From contig NZ_JAUSYB010000001.1 in NCBI RefSeq assembly GCF_030816505.1, positions 310,001 to 374,000 of the forward strand: DNA of 64,000 bases, in the 5' to 3' direction. A program made the position numbers and the translations under genes. How positions within the stretch are numbered: position 1 is the first letter of the stretch; the number at the start of each line of letters is the position of its first letter. Below the pieces are notes generated by a model. The model did not search any database. It had not been told where the DNA came from and saw only the letters and a program-made list of their open reading frames with translations. The stretch is from Microbacterium sp. W4I20 (GTDB lineage: Bacteria; Actinomycetota; Actinomycetes; Actinomycetales; Microbacteriaceae). Positions 1 through 8,345 of this stretch are shown here, one piece after another.

Positions 1-987
1 TGGAAGGCCGGCACCGTCTCGGTCCAGTCGCGTCGGATGTGCTCGCCGGTGAAGAGACTCGCATCGTCCCGGAAGTCGGTTGGTTCCGTGCGTTCCGCAG
101 ACCACCGCGTCGCCTGCCCGCTCGCGTAGCTCGACTCGTGGAAGGCGAAATACAGCGGGTTGCGGCCGTTGTACGGCATCGCGTGCAGGAGGTCGTGCCG
201 GAAGGCGTTCGACGTCGGGTCCTGCTCGAGAAGGGACCACACGGTCTGCCAGCCGTCGTTCGTCCCGAGGGCGGATCCGACGGAGCGCATCCGGGATCGG
301 GACACGACCTCGCCGTCCGGAAGCACGATGAGCCCGGCATCTGCCAGGTCGACCAGTCGGAGCATGGCGTCGCGATGCTCGGGGAACCGGCGGTAGTAGC
401 GCTCCGATGCCGAACGCATCTTGTCGTAGCACAGGGCATAGACCTCGTCGGGGTGGCGCTCCACGGTGCTGAGCCCGCCGGTGATGAAGACGTCTTCGAG
501 GGGAGCGGGCGTCCGTCGAGAGGTAGGCCAGCGTCGTGAAGCCGCCGAACGACTGTCCGAGCACGGTCCAGGTCGCGGCGCCCAGGTGCTCCCGCAGCGC
601 CTCGCAGTCGCGCACGATGGCGTCGGCGCGCAGGTGCGTGAGGTGCTCGGCGACGACCGATGCGCCCCGGTCGAGATCCGCATCGCCGACCGGTGTGGAC
701 CGGCCGGTGCCGCGCTGGTCGATCAGTACCACCCGATAGTGGGCGAGCGCCTCGTCGAGCCACGCCGGCGCCGTCGACGAATGGAAGGGACGGGGAGACT
801 CATGGCCCGGGCCACCCTGGAGGAAGACCAGGTAGGGGAGGGCTTCGCCGCCCTCCCGCGAGACGACCGCGGCGAACACGTCGATCGTCCGAGTGTCGGC
901 GGGATCGCCCCAGACGAGGGGAACGGTGAGCGTGTGCTCCTCGACGGTGAGATCGAGAAGTCGGCGGGTGCGGGTCTCGGCGGTCAT
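1..987 (-). pseudogene. pip: Prolyl iminopeptidase (alpha/beta hydrolase), frameshifted and cut by window start
   Basis: Reading leftward from ATG at 987, one frame encodes an alpha/beta-hydrolase N-terminus: an oxyanion loop GGPGHE, DQRGTGRS, and the nucleophile elbow GQSFGG. This frame degenerates into arginine-rich sequence near position 515. The next frame then resumes with EDVFITGGL, HDLLHAMPYNGRNPLYFAFHESSYA and further family-typical sequence to the window edge. Removing one base around 505-520 (minus strand ACGG) rejoins the two parts with the spacing expected of proline iminopeptidases, which release N-terminal proline from peptides. The start overlaps the stop of the upstream DUF262 gene by one base (TGATG), suggesting coupled translation. 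It is either a real frameshift pseudogene or an assembly error. The 3' end lies outside the window. Confidence 0.8.
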
Positions 988-2990
988 CACATCACGTTCC
1001 CTATGTAGGAGTACTTGACGAAGACCTCGGCGGCGATGCCGGACTCCTCCAGCACCCCCTGCACGGCGGTCATCATGTAGTGGGAGTCCCAGCCCATGTA
1101 GAGGAAGTGGGAGTCGTCGAGCTCGTCCCACTGTCCCTTCCAGGCCATCTCGTCGTAGATCGGACCGCCGTGCTCTGCGCAGTAGGTCAGCGCGGCGCTC
1201 CGGGTGTCGGTCCAGGCCCGGCGGAAGACCCGGTTGAAGAGGTACTTGACGTCGGGGACCTCCCAGCGTTCCCCGCGGTACTCGACGTAGTCGAACTCGC
1301 GTTCCCAGCCCGCCGGCCAGCCGCGACGGCGGACGGCATCCAGGATGGGGGTCAGGCCGTCGTCGTCGATCTCCGGCAGCGCCGGCCGAGCCCAGATCCG
1401 CACGACATCGGTCGTCAGCGCGACCGTGCGCTGCGAGATCGCTGCCGTGCCCCAGCTGTCGGCTCCCGCGAGTGCGCGCGTCGCCGGTACCGAGCTCCGG
1501 GCGTAGGCCTCGTCGCGCTTGACGGGGAAGGCCGCTCCGAACACCCGCTCGGTCAGCGGCTGCTCGAGCAGGGTGAGGTTTCCGAGGGTCGGGGCGAGCG
1601 CCCGGTGGCTGTTCTGCTCGTCCTCGGTGTAGTCGCTCCACGGCCGCAGTCCGTCTCCCGACCAGGTGTCGCCGGGGGCTGTGGGAACGACGTGTTCGAC
1701 ATCGTAGGCATCGAGGTCGTCGACGCCTTCCAGTCGTCCGAGCACGTAGGCGGCATGGGGGAGCTCGGCGTACTTCAGCACCGCGCTCACGCGCTCATCG
1801 GACGGAGTGATCCTCGCGAAGGCGCGGGCCAGCGAGTCGCGCCCGCCCGTTCGGGCTCGGCACAGCCGGGCGATCAGACGCTCGCCCGGGAGATTCACCA
1901 GGGTGCGCCGCAGATGCAGCGCCTGGATCCATTCCAGGGTCTCGATCAACTCGTCCCGGTCGATGACGCCCCGCGCATGGTCGCTGTAGGCGCTCATCAC
2001 GAGCGGGTAGGAGGAACGGCCGAACGTGTTCACGTAGCGCAGTGGCCGCGCGAGCTCGGCATCCGGCTCCCGCGAGGGATCGAGCAGGATGCCGTAGATC
2101 TCGGCGAAGTGCCGCCAGTTCTCGGCGTCGCTCTGCAGCTGCGCCAGATCGACGCGGGGGAACGACCGGCGGAACGCGCTGTACACGCCGTGCTCGCCGT
2201 TCGCTGCGAGCTCCCGACCGGTGACCAGCACGAGGTAGTGCCGCCAGAAGGCCCCGATCGCCTCACCGGTGTGCTGCTCTATGGGGATCCAGTAGCACGA
2301 CTCGACGTCGACCTGCTCGGCGTGGGTCAGACCCATCAGGATGTAGTTGTGGATGAGCTCGTGATCGCGCAGCGGCTCGCCCGTGGAGTTCAGGCTCTCG
2401 AAGATCTGCTGCGCGTTCGCTTCGGCGCCGAGGGTGATCGAGACGTGCTCGAGTCGCCGCAGCCCCTGCCAGATTCGCGGCACCTCGTCGACGTGGATCT
2501 GGCTGCGGAAGAAGGCGTAGTTGTCGTCGAAGCGGGATTCGCGGTCGGCGTCGCCGCGGCGGTCCAGCACCACCGATTCGTACAGCTCCGCCCAGGCGTC
2601 GTGCGGACGGAGCTTCGTGCGATCGGGCGCGTCCTGCCGCACCAGTACCCGTTCCAGCTCGGCCGCGGTGACCGGATCGGTCTCCCGGACGGCGTGGTGG
2701 AGCGATGCCACCAGCAGCATCAGGGTGGTGATGCGCTGCTGTCCGTCGATCAGGATGAGGTCGGCGTCGCCAGACGGGCCGTCTTCGGCCGAGAGGATCG
2801 ACCCGATGAAGTGGCGGTGGGACTCGTCTTCGCGAGCCACCGCGCGGATGTCGGCGAGCAGCCGCTCGCACCCTCCGATGTCCCAGCGGTACTGGCGCTG
2901 ATACACCGGGACGACGATGCTCTTCGACCCCGCCGCGAGCCATTCGATCGTGTTGACTGCTGTCGCCTCGACGTTGGTCGCGGTGCTCAT
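987..2990 (-). CDS. DUF262/DUF1524 protein, GmrSD-like (possible type IV restriction enzyme)
   Basis: A 667-residue protein. The N-terminal DUF262 domain (ParB/Srx-like fold) shows PVYQRQYRW at residues 28-36, the nucleotide-site motif DGQQR at 82-86, and an IFESLNSTGEPL block near 196. A DUF1524 HNH-type nuclease domain follows with EHVVP at 432-436 and GNLTLL at 470-475. The usual Asn-rich stretch after GNLTLL looks altered (ERVFGAAFPVK). About 110 C-terminal residues (from about 560) match no domain I recognise. Single-chain DUF262-DUF1524 proteins include GmrSD and BrxU-type enzymes that cut DNA with modified bases, so an anti-phage role is plausible, though not shown here. No other restriction or defence gene lies next to it, and it overlaps the downstream peptidase gene. 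Confidence 0.8.
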   Translation of the reverse strand: MSTATNVEATAVNTIEWLAAGSKSIVVPVYQRQYRWDIGGCERLLADIRAVAREDESHRHFIGSILSAEDGPSGDADLILIDGQQRITTLMLLVASLHHAVRETDPVTAAELERVLVRQDAPDRTKLRPHDAWAELYESVVLDRRGDADRESRFDDNYAFFRSQIHVDEVPRIWQGLRRLEHVSITLGAEANAQQIFESLNSTGEPLRDHELIHNYILMGLTHAEQVDVESCYWIPIEQHTGEAIGAFWRHYLVLVTGRELAANGEHGVYSAFRRSFPRVDLAQLQSDAENWRHFAEIYGILLDPSREPDAELARPLRYVNTFGRSSYPLVMSAYSDHARGVIDRDELIETLEWIQALHLRRTLVNLPGERLIARLCRARTGGRDSLARAFARITPSDERVSAVLKYAELPHAAYVLGRLEGVDDLDAYDVEHVVPTAPGDTWSGDGLRPWSDYTEDEQNSHRALAPTLGNLTLLEQPLTERVFGAAFPVKRDEAYARSSVPATRALAGADSWGTAAISQRTVALTTDVVRIWARPALPEIDDDGLTPILDAVRRRGWPAGWEREFDYVEYRGERWEVPDVKYLFNRVFRRAWTDTRSAALTYCAEHGGPIYDEMAWKGQWDELDDSHFLYMGWDSHYMMTAVQGVLEESGIAAEVFVKYSYIGNVM

Positions 2991-3100
2991 GCTGGTGTCT
3001 CGTCCTCCCGTAGCGCCGGGCGCCGTGGACTCGCCGGGCGCCCGATCCAGTCTATTCGGTTATGCACGGCCGACCTCAGGGGAGCTCGCGATCGTCGCTG

Positions 3101-3114
3101 TTAGGCTTGCCTTA
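3101..3114. promoter_or_regulatory. Possible DtxR/IdeR-type iron box
   Basis: TTAGGC-TT-GCCTTA is an imperfect inverted repeat 53 bp upstream of the oxygenase-like gene at 3167. It matches 11 of 14 positions of the core of the actinobacterial iron box (TTAGGCTAACCTAA). Iron control of the downstream gene is inferred. Confidence 0.45.
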
Positions 3115-3166
3115 TCAGGGCCTGTTAAAACGTGCTGGCCCCCGATGAAAGGATCTGACTCAGATC

Positions 3167-3940
3167 ATGGGATACATCAAGTCCGCTGCCCTCGAGGAAA
3201 AAGGATTCGTCGTCCTCGACAGCTACAACCAGGAGCTCGACCCCAAGGAGTGGCTCGACATCGAGTACAACGACTGGAAGTCGTCGGGTGACACCCGCTT
3301 CGCTCCTCTCGCCAGTGCCTTCGGTGACATCGAGTGCAACGGCTTCTGGAACCACAAGCCGCCGCGCACCGATAAGGACGGCGTCTGGATCGACTCGCAG
3401 ACCGAGAAGGCTCCGAACCTGACCCGTCGCGCGCAGGAGCCGGGCGCCAACGTCGGCCGCTGCCGCGTCATCGAGTTGCAGCCGACGCCCTACGGCGAGT
3501 GCCTCTACAACCTGCACCAGGACGACAACAACCGTCTGAACCCCGACGGGACCGGCTGGGTCGTCCGCGGATTCTTCAACCTGACGGATGACAAGGACAG
3601 CTACTTCGTCCTCCGCGAGAACCGCACCGACCCGAGCATCGAGTACCGCATCGCCCTTCCGGCCGGAGCGCAGCTCATCGTCGACACGCAGCGCCTCTGG
3701 CACGCCGCCACGCACAACGGCGACGAGCCCCGCTACTGCCTGATCACGTCGTGGACCTCGGGTCCTGAGCTCGACGCGTACATCGAGAAGTACAACGGCA
3801 CGGATGACGTTCCCAACTACGAGGTCGCGCAGGATGTCCTCGAGGCAGGGTACGCCGAGCAGGCCCGCAAGGATGCCGCTCGCGCCGCCTACTACGCCGC
3901 GAAGGGTCAGCAGGTCAAGCAGGCGATGAGCGAGGCCTGA
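3167..3940 (+). CDS. Putative Fe(II)/2-oxoglutarate oxygenase-like protein
   Basis: A 257-residue soluble protein. Residues around 125-195 have the layout of a double-stranded beta-helix oxygenase: a LHQDD (HxD-type) motif, a RGFFNLTDD strand, DTQRLWHAATH with a candidate distal iron His, then an Arg-containing RYCLITSW strand. I cannot place it in a named subfamily, and the substrate is unknown. The C-terminal 50 residues are charged and helical. ATG at 3167 is preceded by GAAAGGA at 3147-3152. The upstream region holds a possible iron box, which would fit an iron-dependent enzyme or an iron-starvation gene. A strong terminator follows. The gene is monocistronic and divergent from the DUF262 gene. 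Confidence 0.5.
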   Translation: MGYIKSAALEEKGFVVLDSYNQELDPKEWLDIEYNDWKSSGDTRFAPLASAFGDIECNGFWNHKPPRTDKDGVWIDSQTEKAPNLTRRAQEPGANVGRCRVIELQPTPYGECLYNLHQDDNNRLNPDGTGWVVRGFFNLTDDKDSYFVLRENRTDPSIEYRIALPAGAQLIVDTQRLWHAATHNGDEPRYCLITSWTSGPELDAYIEKYNGTDDVPNYEVAQDVLEAGYAEQARKDAARAAYYAAKGQQVKQAMSEA

Positions 3941-3996
3941 GCCTCCTCCTGGGGCGCTGAGCCTCCTCCTGGGTCGCTGAGCCTGTCGAAGCGACG
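3937..3996 (+). repeat. Three 20-bp tandem units leading into a terminator
   Basis: Units start at 3937, 3957 and 3977, each beginning CTGAGCCT. The first two are nearly identical (CTGAGCCTCCTCCTGGG). The third diverges to CTGAGCCTGTCGAAG, a 15-mer found exactly again at 26910-26924. The first unit contains the stop codon of the upstream gene. Confidence 0.7.
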
Positions 3997-4030
3997 AAGG
4001 CCCCGGTCGGGAAGACCGGGGCCTTCTTTG
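3996..4030 (+). terminator. Rho-independent terminator
   Basis: A perfect 13-bp stem (GAAGGCCCCGGTC / GACCGGGGCCTTC) with a 5-nt loop is followed by a short T-rich tail. It ends the transcript of the oxygenase-like gene. Confidence 0.85.
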
Positions 4031-4065
4031 TGTGAACTACACGCTTGTGATTTCGGGGCAGGTAA

Positions 4066-4097
4066 GCGAGAATGAGCCCATAACCGCATATTCTCGC
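4066..4097. promoter_or_regulatory. 8-bp inverted repeat upstream of DUF3145 gene
   Basis: GCGAGAAT at 4066-4073 and ATTCTCGC at 4090-4097 form a perfect palindrome with a 16-nt spacer, 55 bp before the DUF3145 start. It could be an operator or a 5' UTR hairpin. No known regulator is recognised. Confidence 0.35.
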
Positions 4098-4152
4098 CAC
4101 TCACGTTGGTTCAGGTCGTTGGGGAAGACGCACCTGATGAAACGGAGAGATC

Positions 4153-4656
4153 ATGGCGACGGCTTACGCACGCGGAGTGGTGTTCATCCACTCTGCGCCT
4201 CGCGCGCTCTGCCCGCACCTGGAATGGGCGGTAGGGCGCGCTATCGGGCGCGCAGTGAACTTCGACTGGACCGCGCAGCCAGTCCTCGACGGCGCCCGCC
4301 GCGCGGAGTTCTACTGGGATGGCCCGGTCGGCACCGGGGCGGCTCTTGCGACCGCGATCCGCGGGTGGGAGCACCTGCGGTTCGAGGTCACCGAGGATCC
4401 GATACCCGGCAGTGACGGCGGCCGCTGGCTGCACACGCCCGACCTCGGCATCCACTACGCGCAGACGGATGCCGCCGGCAACATCGTCGTCGGCGAGGAT
4501 CGCATCCGCTACGCGATGGAGATCGCCGCGGGGAGCGCGGTCGAGCTGCAGCGCGAGCTGGACGTCGCCCTCGGCTCGGCCTGGGACGAGGAGCTCGAGC
4601 CGTTCCGCCATGCCAGCGATGACGCACGCGTCGTCTGGCTGCACAAGGTCGGATGA
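4153..4656 (+). CDS. DUF3145 family protein
   Basis: A 167-residue protein typical of the actinobacterial DUF3145 family. It begins MATAYARGVVFIHSAPRALC and contains HLEWAVGRAIGRAVNFDW, both hallmarks of the family. It has no signal peptide or membrane segment. The function is unknown; the family is widely conserved in Actinobacteria. GAGAGA at 4145-4150 sits just before the ATG and may be a weak ribosome binding site. The gene stands alone between two terminators. Confidence 0.85.
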   Translation: MATAYARGVVFIHSAPRALCPHLEWAVGRAIGRAVNFDWTAQPVLDGARRAEFYWDGPVGTGAALATAIRGWEHLRFEVTEDPIPGSDGGRWLHTPDLGIHYAQTDAAGNIVVGEDRIRYAMEIAAGSAVELQRELDVALGSAWDEELEPFRHASDDARVVWLHKVG

Positions 4657-4744
4657 CCGACCCACGAAGCCTGGAGCGCGGAGGCGTGAGTATCGGATGC
4701 CGGTGATCCATCCCGGACGCTGAGAAGACGTATCCCGCTCCACA

Positions 4745-4785
4745 CGACGAGGACCCCGCCCCGCAGAGGGACGGGGTCCTCGTCG
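4745..4785. terminator. Bidirectional terminator
   Basis: A hairpin with arms CGACGAGGACCCCG (4745-4758) and CGGGGTCCTCGTCG (4772-4785) lies between the convergent DUF3145 and MocR-type genes. Confidence 0.8.
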
Positions 4786-4791
4786 CGATGA

Positions 4792-6198
4792 TCAGATGAC
4801 GGCGGCGCGCGGCAGCTCCTCGCGGTCTGTGATCTCGCCATCGCGCACGTCCGACCAGGCGAGCCGCAGTCTCTCCATCGCCGCCTTCGTCCGATCGGGC
4901 GGGAGGGTGATAGGGATCCGCAGTCGCCGTTCGAGGACGCCACCGGTGGCGAATCTCGGGCCTGGCGGCAGAATCAGTCGGTGCTCGCGTGCCGCCAGCG
5001 AGAGTCGGGTCGACACGGGTGCCCCCAGATCAACCCAGGCGGAGAGGCCGCCGTGCGTCTGCGGCATCCGTACTCCCTCGATGCGTGCGAGGCCCTCTGC
5101 GACGGCCGCCCGCCCGGCATCGAGGCGCGCGCGCACGTGCGCGGCGAGGGCGGGCATCTCGGTGAGGAGTTCGACGGCGATGCACTGTTCGAGGAGGGCG
5201 GTGCCGAGTTCGAAGGATGGCCGCACCGCGAGCAGACGGGCGATCAGTGGACGCTCGGCGCGGATCCAGCCGATTCGCATGCCGCCCCACGCGATCTTCG
5301 ACATGGAGCCGATGGTGACGACGTGCGGCCCGAACGCGGCCATCGGGCGCGGAGACCATCCGCGATCGATGTCGAGCTCTGCGGTCGTCTCGTCGACGAT
5401 GAGATACGTACCGGTGTTCTGCGCCGTCGCAGCGATGAGCGAACGCTCGGAATTCGTCAGCGTGGCACCGGTGGGATTGTGGAAGTCGGGGATCAGGTAC
5501 GCGATATGCGGGCGGCTCTGCAGCAGCAGCTCGGTGAGGTGAGCCGTGTCCCATCCCTGCACGTCGACCGGTGTGGGCAGCGTGCGGTACCCGTACCGGC
5601 GGATCGCCTCCAGTGCGTGCGGGAAGGTGGGTTGTTCGACGACGGCGCGCTCTCCGCGTCGGCCGATCGTCGCGAGCACCAGATTGAGAGCGCTCAGCGC
5701 CCCGGAGGTGATGATGATCTCCTCCGCATCGGTGGCGACGCCACGCTCTGTGAAGCGCCGGGCGACGGCGTCGCGCAGTTCCGGGAGGCCGCGCAGCGAG
5801 TACCCGCTCGTCCCGCGCAGGGCGGCCAGCCGCGGCAGGGCGCGGACGGTGGCGTCGTACAGCCCCGGTGTGGAGTCCATGGAGGCGATGGAGAGATCGA
5901 TCGCGGAATCGTCCTCGTCCATCTGCGGCGAGACGTGGTCGTGGGGGAGCGCGACCCGCGTGCCCCCGCCCTGTCTGCGCGAGACATAGCCGTCGACCTC
6001 GAGGAGGTCGTAGGCCCGGGTCATCGTCGATCGCGACCGGCGTAGCTCGAGGGCGAGGGAACGCTCGCTGGGGAGTCGTTCGCCGACCGTGAGGCGTCCG
6101 TCGAGGATGAGGGCGCGGATCTGTCCCGCCAGAGCCGCTGCGGTCGCGCCGGCCGCGCTCCGGGCGCCGAGCTGATCCACCAATCGTGAGGTCACCAC
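4792..6198 (-). CDS. MocR/PdxR-type GntR-aminotransferase transcriptional regulator
   Basis: The N-terminal 75 residues form a GntR winged helix (LPSERSLALELRRSRSTMTRAYDLLE). The rest is a fold-type I PLP aminotransferase domain with the PLP lysine in IGSMSKIAWGGMRIGW. MocR proteins use PLP or a PLP adduct as effector and usually control the divergent neighbour. Here that is a YczE-family membrane protein gene 90 bp away, with a candidate operator between them. The start is uncertain: GTG at 6198 is chosen, but GTG 6195 or TTG 6213 is possible. Confidence 0.88.
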   Translation of the reverse strand: MVTSRLVDQLGARSAAGATAAALAGQIRALILDGRLTVGERLPSERSLALELRRSRSTMTRAYDLLEVDGYVSRRQGGGTRVALPHDHVSPQMDEDDSAIDLSIASMDSTPGLYDATVRALPRLAALRGTSGYSLRGLPELRDAVARRFTERGVATDAEEIIITSGALSALNLVLATIGRRGERAVVEQPTFPHALEAIRRYGYRTLPTPVDVQGWDTAHLTELLLQSRPHIAYLIPDFHNPTGATLTNSERSLIAATAQNTGTYLIVDETTAELDIDRGWSPRPMAAFGPHVVTIGSMSKIAWGGMRIGWIRAERPLIARLLAVRPSFELGTALLEQCIAVELLTEMPALAAHVRARLDAGRAAVAEGLARIEGVRMPQTHGGLSAWVDLGAPVSTRLSLAAREHRLILPPGPRFATGGVLERRLRIPITLPPDRTKAAMERLRLAWSDVRDGEITDREELPRAAVI

Positions 6199-6213
6199 TC
6201 CAGGATGCCGCAA

Positions 6214-6238
6214 ACTGGCCTGATATCAGCAGACCACT
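6214..6238. promoter_or_regulatory. Candidate MocR operator in divergent promoter region
   Basis: Arms ACTGGCCTG (6214-6222) and CAGACCACT (6230-6238) are inverted with 7 of 9 matches. The palindrome TGATATCA (6221-6228) spans the inner end of the left arm and the spacer. The site sits between the divergent regulator and membrane-protein genes. Confidence 0.5.
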
Positions 6239-6290
6239 TTTCGGAGAGTGGCCTTCTCTGTGCGGAGGCGGGATACAGCACCATGGAGAG

Positions 6291-6947
6291 ATGAACCTCC
6301 GTTCCGCGATCCTCCCTGTCACCGCCACGAGTCGCCGCGACCTCGTCGAGCGCCTGGTGCAGCTGATCGTCGGGCTGGTCCTCTACGGTGTCGCGCTGGG
6401 GTTGATGGTGCGCGGCGGGATCGGAGTCGCGCCCTGGGACGTGCTGTCACTGGGTATCGCGACGCAGACCGGCCTCGGATACGGAGCCGTCACGAACCTC
6501 GTGGCCGTCGTCGTGCTGCTCCTCTGGATTCCGCTCCGACAGCGGGTGGGCATCGGAACGCTGCTCAACGCGCTCCTGATCGGGCCGAGTGCGGACCTCA
6601 CGCTGCTCGTCGTTCCCGATCCGCCCTCGATCTGGGTCGGCGCACCGATGTTCGTCGTCGGTCTGGTGCTTCTCGCATTCGCGACCGGTCTGTACATCGC
6701 TGCGAGCTTCGGGCCGGGGCCGCGGGACGGGCTGATGACCGGGCTCGTGCGGCGCACCGGCTGGCGGGTGTGGATCGTGCGCACACTGATCGAGGGCAGC
6801 GTGCTGCTCATCGGCTTCCTGCTCGGTGGACCGGTGGGCGTCGGCACGGTGCTGTTCGCACTCGGCGTCGGCCCTCTGGTCGGCTGGTTCCTGCCGCGCA
6901 TCACCCGCATCCGTGCGGAACGCTCGCGCCGACTCGCGCCCGTGTGA
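6291..6947 (+). CDS. YczE/YitT-like integral membrane protein
   Basis: A 218-residue membrane protein with about five or six hydrophobic helices. Family motifs include GLMVRGGIGVAPWDVLSLG near the N-terminus and ASFGPGPRDGLMTG in the middle. Homologues (YczE, YyaS) are often divergent from MocR-type regulators, as here. The transported substrate is unknown. ATG 6291 is preceded by GGAG at 6285-6288. A longer in-frame extension to 6186 would run through the operator region and is unlikely. Confidence 0.85.
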   Translation: MNLRSAILPVTATSRRDLVERLVQLIVGLVLYGVALGLMVRGGIGVAPWDVLSLGIATQTGLGYGAVTNLVAVVVLLLWIPLRQRVGIGTLLNALLIGPSADLTLLVVPDPPSIWVGAPMFVVGLVLLAFATGLYIAASFGPGPRDGLMTGLVRRTGWRVWIVRTLIEGSVLLIGFLLGGPVGVGTVLFALGVGPLVGWFLPRITRIRAERSRRLAPV

Positions 6948-6973
6948 CAGCCCTGAGCAGGTGCCGCGACACG

Positions 6974-7010
6974 AGAAGAGGCTTCGGGAGAATCTCCCGA
7001 AGCCCCTTCT
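6974..7010. terminator. Bidirectional terminator
   Basis: An 11-bp perfect stem (GGCTTCGGGAG / CTCCCGAAGCC, 6980-7004) with outer AGAAG/CTTCT pairing lies between the convergent yczE-like gene and fabF. Confidence 0.85.
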
Positions 7011-7021
7011 GTTCCGAGCTG

Positions 7022-8260
7022 TCAGTCGGCGTTGGCGAACACGGCGACGGCGTTGTGGCCGCCGAAGCCGAAGGAGTTGCTGATCGCGATCTGCGGACCG
7101 TCGCCGAGCGGCGTCGCCTCACCGGACAGGCGGAACGGCACGGCGGGGTCGGGCTCGGTCATGTTGATCGTCGGAGGCGCCACACGATCGCGCAGTGCGA
7201 GCAGCGAGAAGATCGCCTCGAGTGCACCGGTACCGCCGAGGAGGTGGCCGGTCGATGCCTTGGTCGCGGAGACCGGGATCTCGCCGAGTCGGTCGCCGAA
7301 GACCTTCTTGAGTGCCACATACTCGTTCGGGTCGCCGACCGGGGTCGACGTCGCGTGTGCGTTGATGTGCGTGACCTGCTCGGGGGTGACGCCGGCCTCT
7401 TCGAGTGCCTGGGTCACCGCGCGGGCCGCGCCGGTGCCCTCGGGGTCATTGCCGGTGATGTGGTACGCGTCGGCGGTCACGCCGCCGCCGAGCACGTAGC
7501 CGTAGATCTTCGCGCCGCGAGCCTTGGCGTGCTCCTCGGTCTCGAGGATGAGGGCTGCAGCTCCCTCGCCCATGACGAAGCCGTCGCGGTCGATCGCTCC
7601 GGGACGCGAGGCGTGCGCCGGGTCGTCGTTGCGTCGTGACAGTGCCTGCGCGGAGGCGAACGACGCCATGGTGATGGGGTGGATCGCGGATTCGGTGCCA
7701 CCGGCGATCACGACGTCGGCGAGCCCGTCCTGCAGGTGGTGGAAGGCGTGGATGATCGACTCGGTGCTCGAGGCGCAGGCGCTCACCACGGTCTGCGCGT
7801 AGGCGCGGGCGTGGAACTGGAGAGAGAGGTTGCCGGCCGCCGCGTTGGGCATCAGCATCGGCACGGTGAGGGGCATCACGCGTCGCGGGCCCTTCTCACG
7901 CAGGGTGTCCCAGGCGTCGAGCAGGGTCCAGAGGCCGCCGATGCCGGTCGCGAAGTCGACGCCGAGCCGCTCGGGGTCCACCTCGGGAGATCCGGCATCC
8001 TCCCACGCCTCGCGCGCGGCGATCAGCGCGAACTGCGACGAGGGGTCGAGGCGCTTGGCCTCATGCCGCGGGAGCACCTCTTCCGGTCGCACCATCGCCT
8101 CTGCGGCGAACGTCACGGGAAGGCCGTACTGCTCGACCCAGTCGTGCTCGAGAGTGCGGGTCCCGGACACGCCTGCGAGCAGGTTGGTCCAGTTGTCCGG
8201 GGCGGTCCCGCCGATGGCGGACGTGGCGCCGATGCCGGTGACGACGATGCGCTTGGTCAT
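7022..8260 (-). CDS. fabF: 3-oxoacyl-ACP synthase II (KAS II)
   Basis: A 412-residue enzyme that extends acyl-ACP with malonyl-ACP in type II fatty acid synthesis. It starts MTKRIVVTGIGATSAIGG. The nucleophile cysteine lies in VVSACASSTESI, and the catalytic histidines in NAHATSTPVGD and GFGGHNAV. It is last in the fabD-fabH-acpP-fabF operon. A hairpin in the 92-bp gap after acpP may lower its expression relative to ACP. Confidence 0.97.
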   Translation of the reverse strand: MTKRIVVTGIGATSAIGGTAPDNWTNLLAGVSGTRTLEHDWVEQYGLPVTFAAEAMVRPEEVLPRHEAKRLDPSSQFALIAAREAWEDAGSPEVDPERLGVDFATGIGGLWTLLDAWDTLREKGPRRVMPLTVPMLMPNAAAGNLSLQFHARAYAQTVVSACASSTESIIHAFHHLQDGLADVVIAGGTESAIHPITMASFASAQALSRRNDDPAHASRPGAIDRDGFVMGEGAAALILETEEHAKARGAKIYGYVLGGGVTADAYHITGNDPEGTGAARAVTQALEEAGVTPEQVTHINAHATSTPVGDPNEYVALKKVFGDRLGEIPVSATKASTGHLLGGTGALEAIFSLLALRDRVAPPTINMTEPDPAVPFRLSGEATPLGDGPQIAISNSFGFGGHNAVAVFANAD

Positions 8261-8308
8261 GGTGTGGTTCCTTGTCGGGCGGGGTCGAGCGGAGTTCGGG
8301 CAAGGCAG

Positions 8309-8345
8309 AGGATGCCACGCCCCGCGGAGGCGGGGGTGGCATCCT
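8309..8345 (-). terminator. Intercistronic hairpin between acpP and fabF
   Basis: Arms AGGATGCCAC and GTGGCATCCT (8309-8318, 8336-8345) with further GC pairing inside form a strong stem. No T-run follows in the direction of transcription, so partial termination or mRNA 3' protection of acpP is more likely than complete termination. Confidence 0.6.

Noticed and set aside
1080..3104. 674-codon plus-strand frame opposite the DUF262 gene
   Set aside because: Its translation is low-complexity and Arg/Val/Gly-rich with no family motifs, while the minus strand encodes clear DUF262/DUF1524 motifs; it is a high-GC mirror frame.
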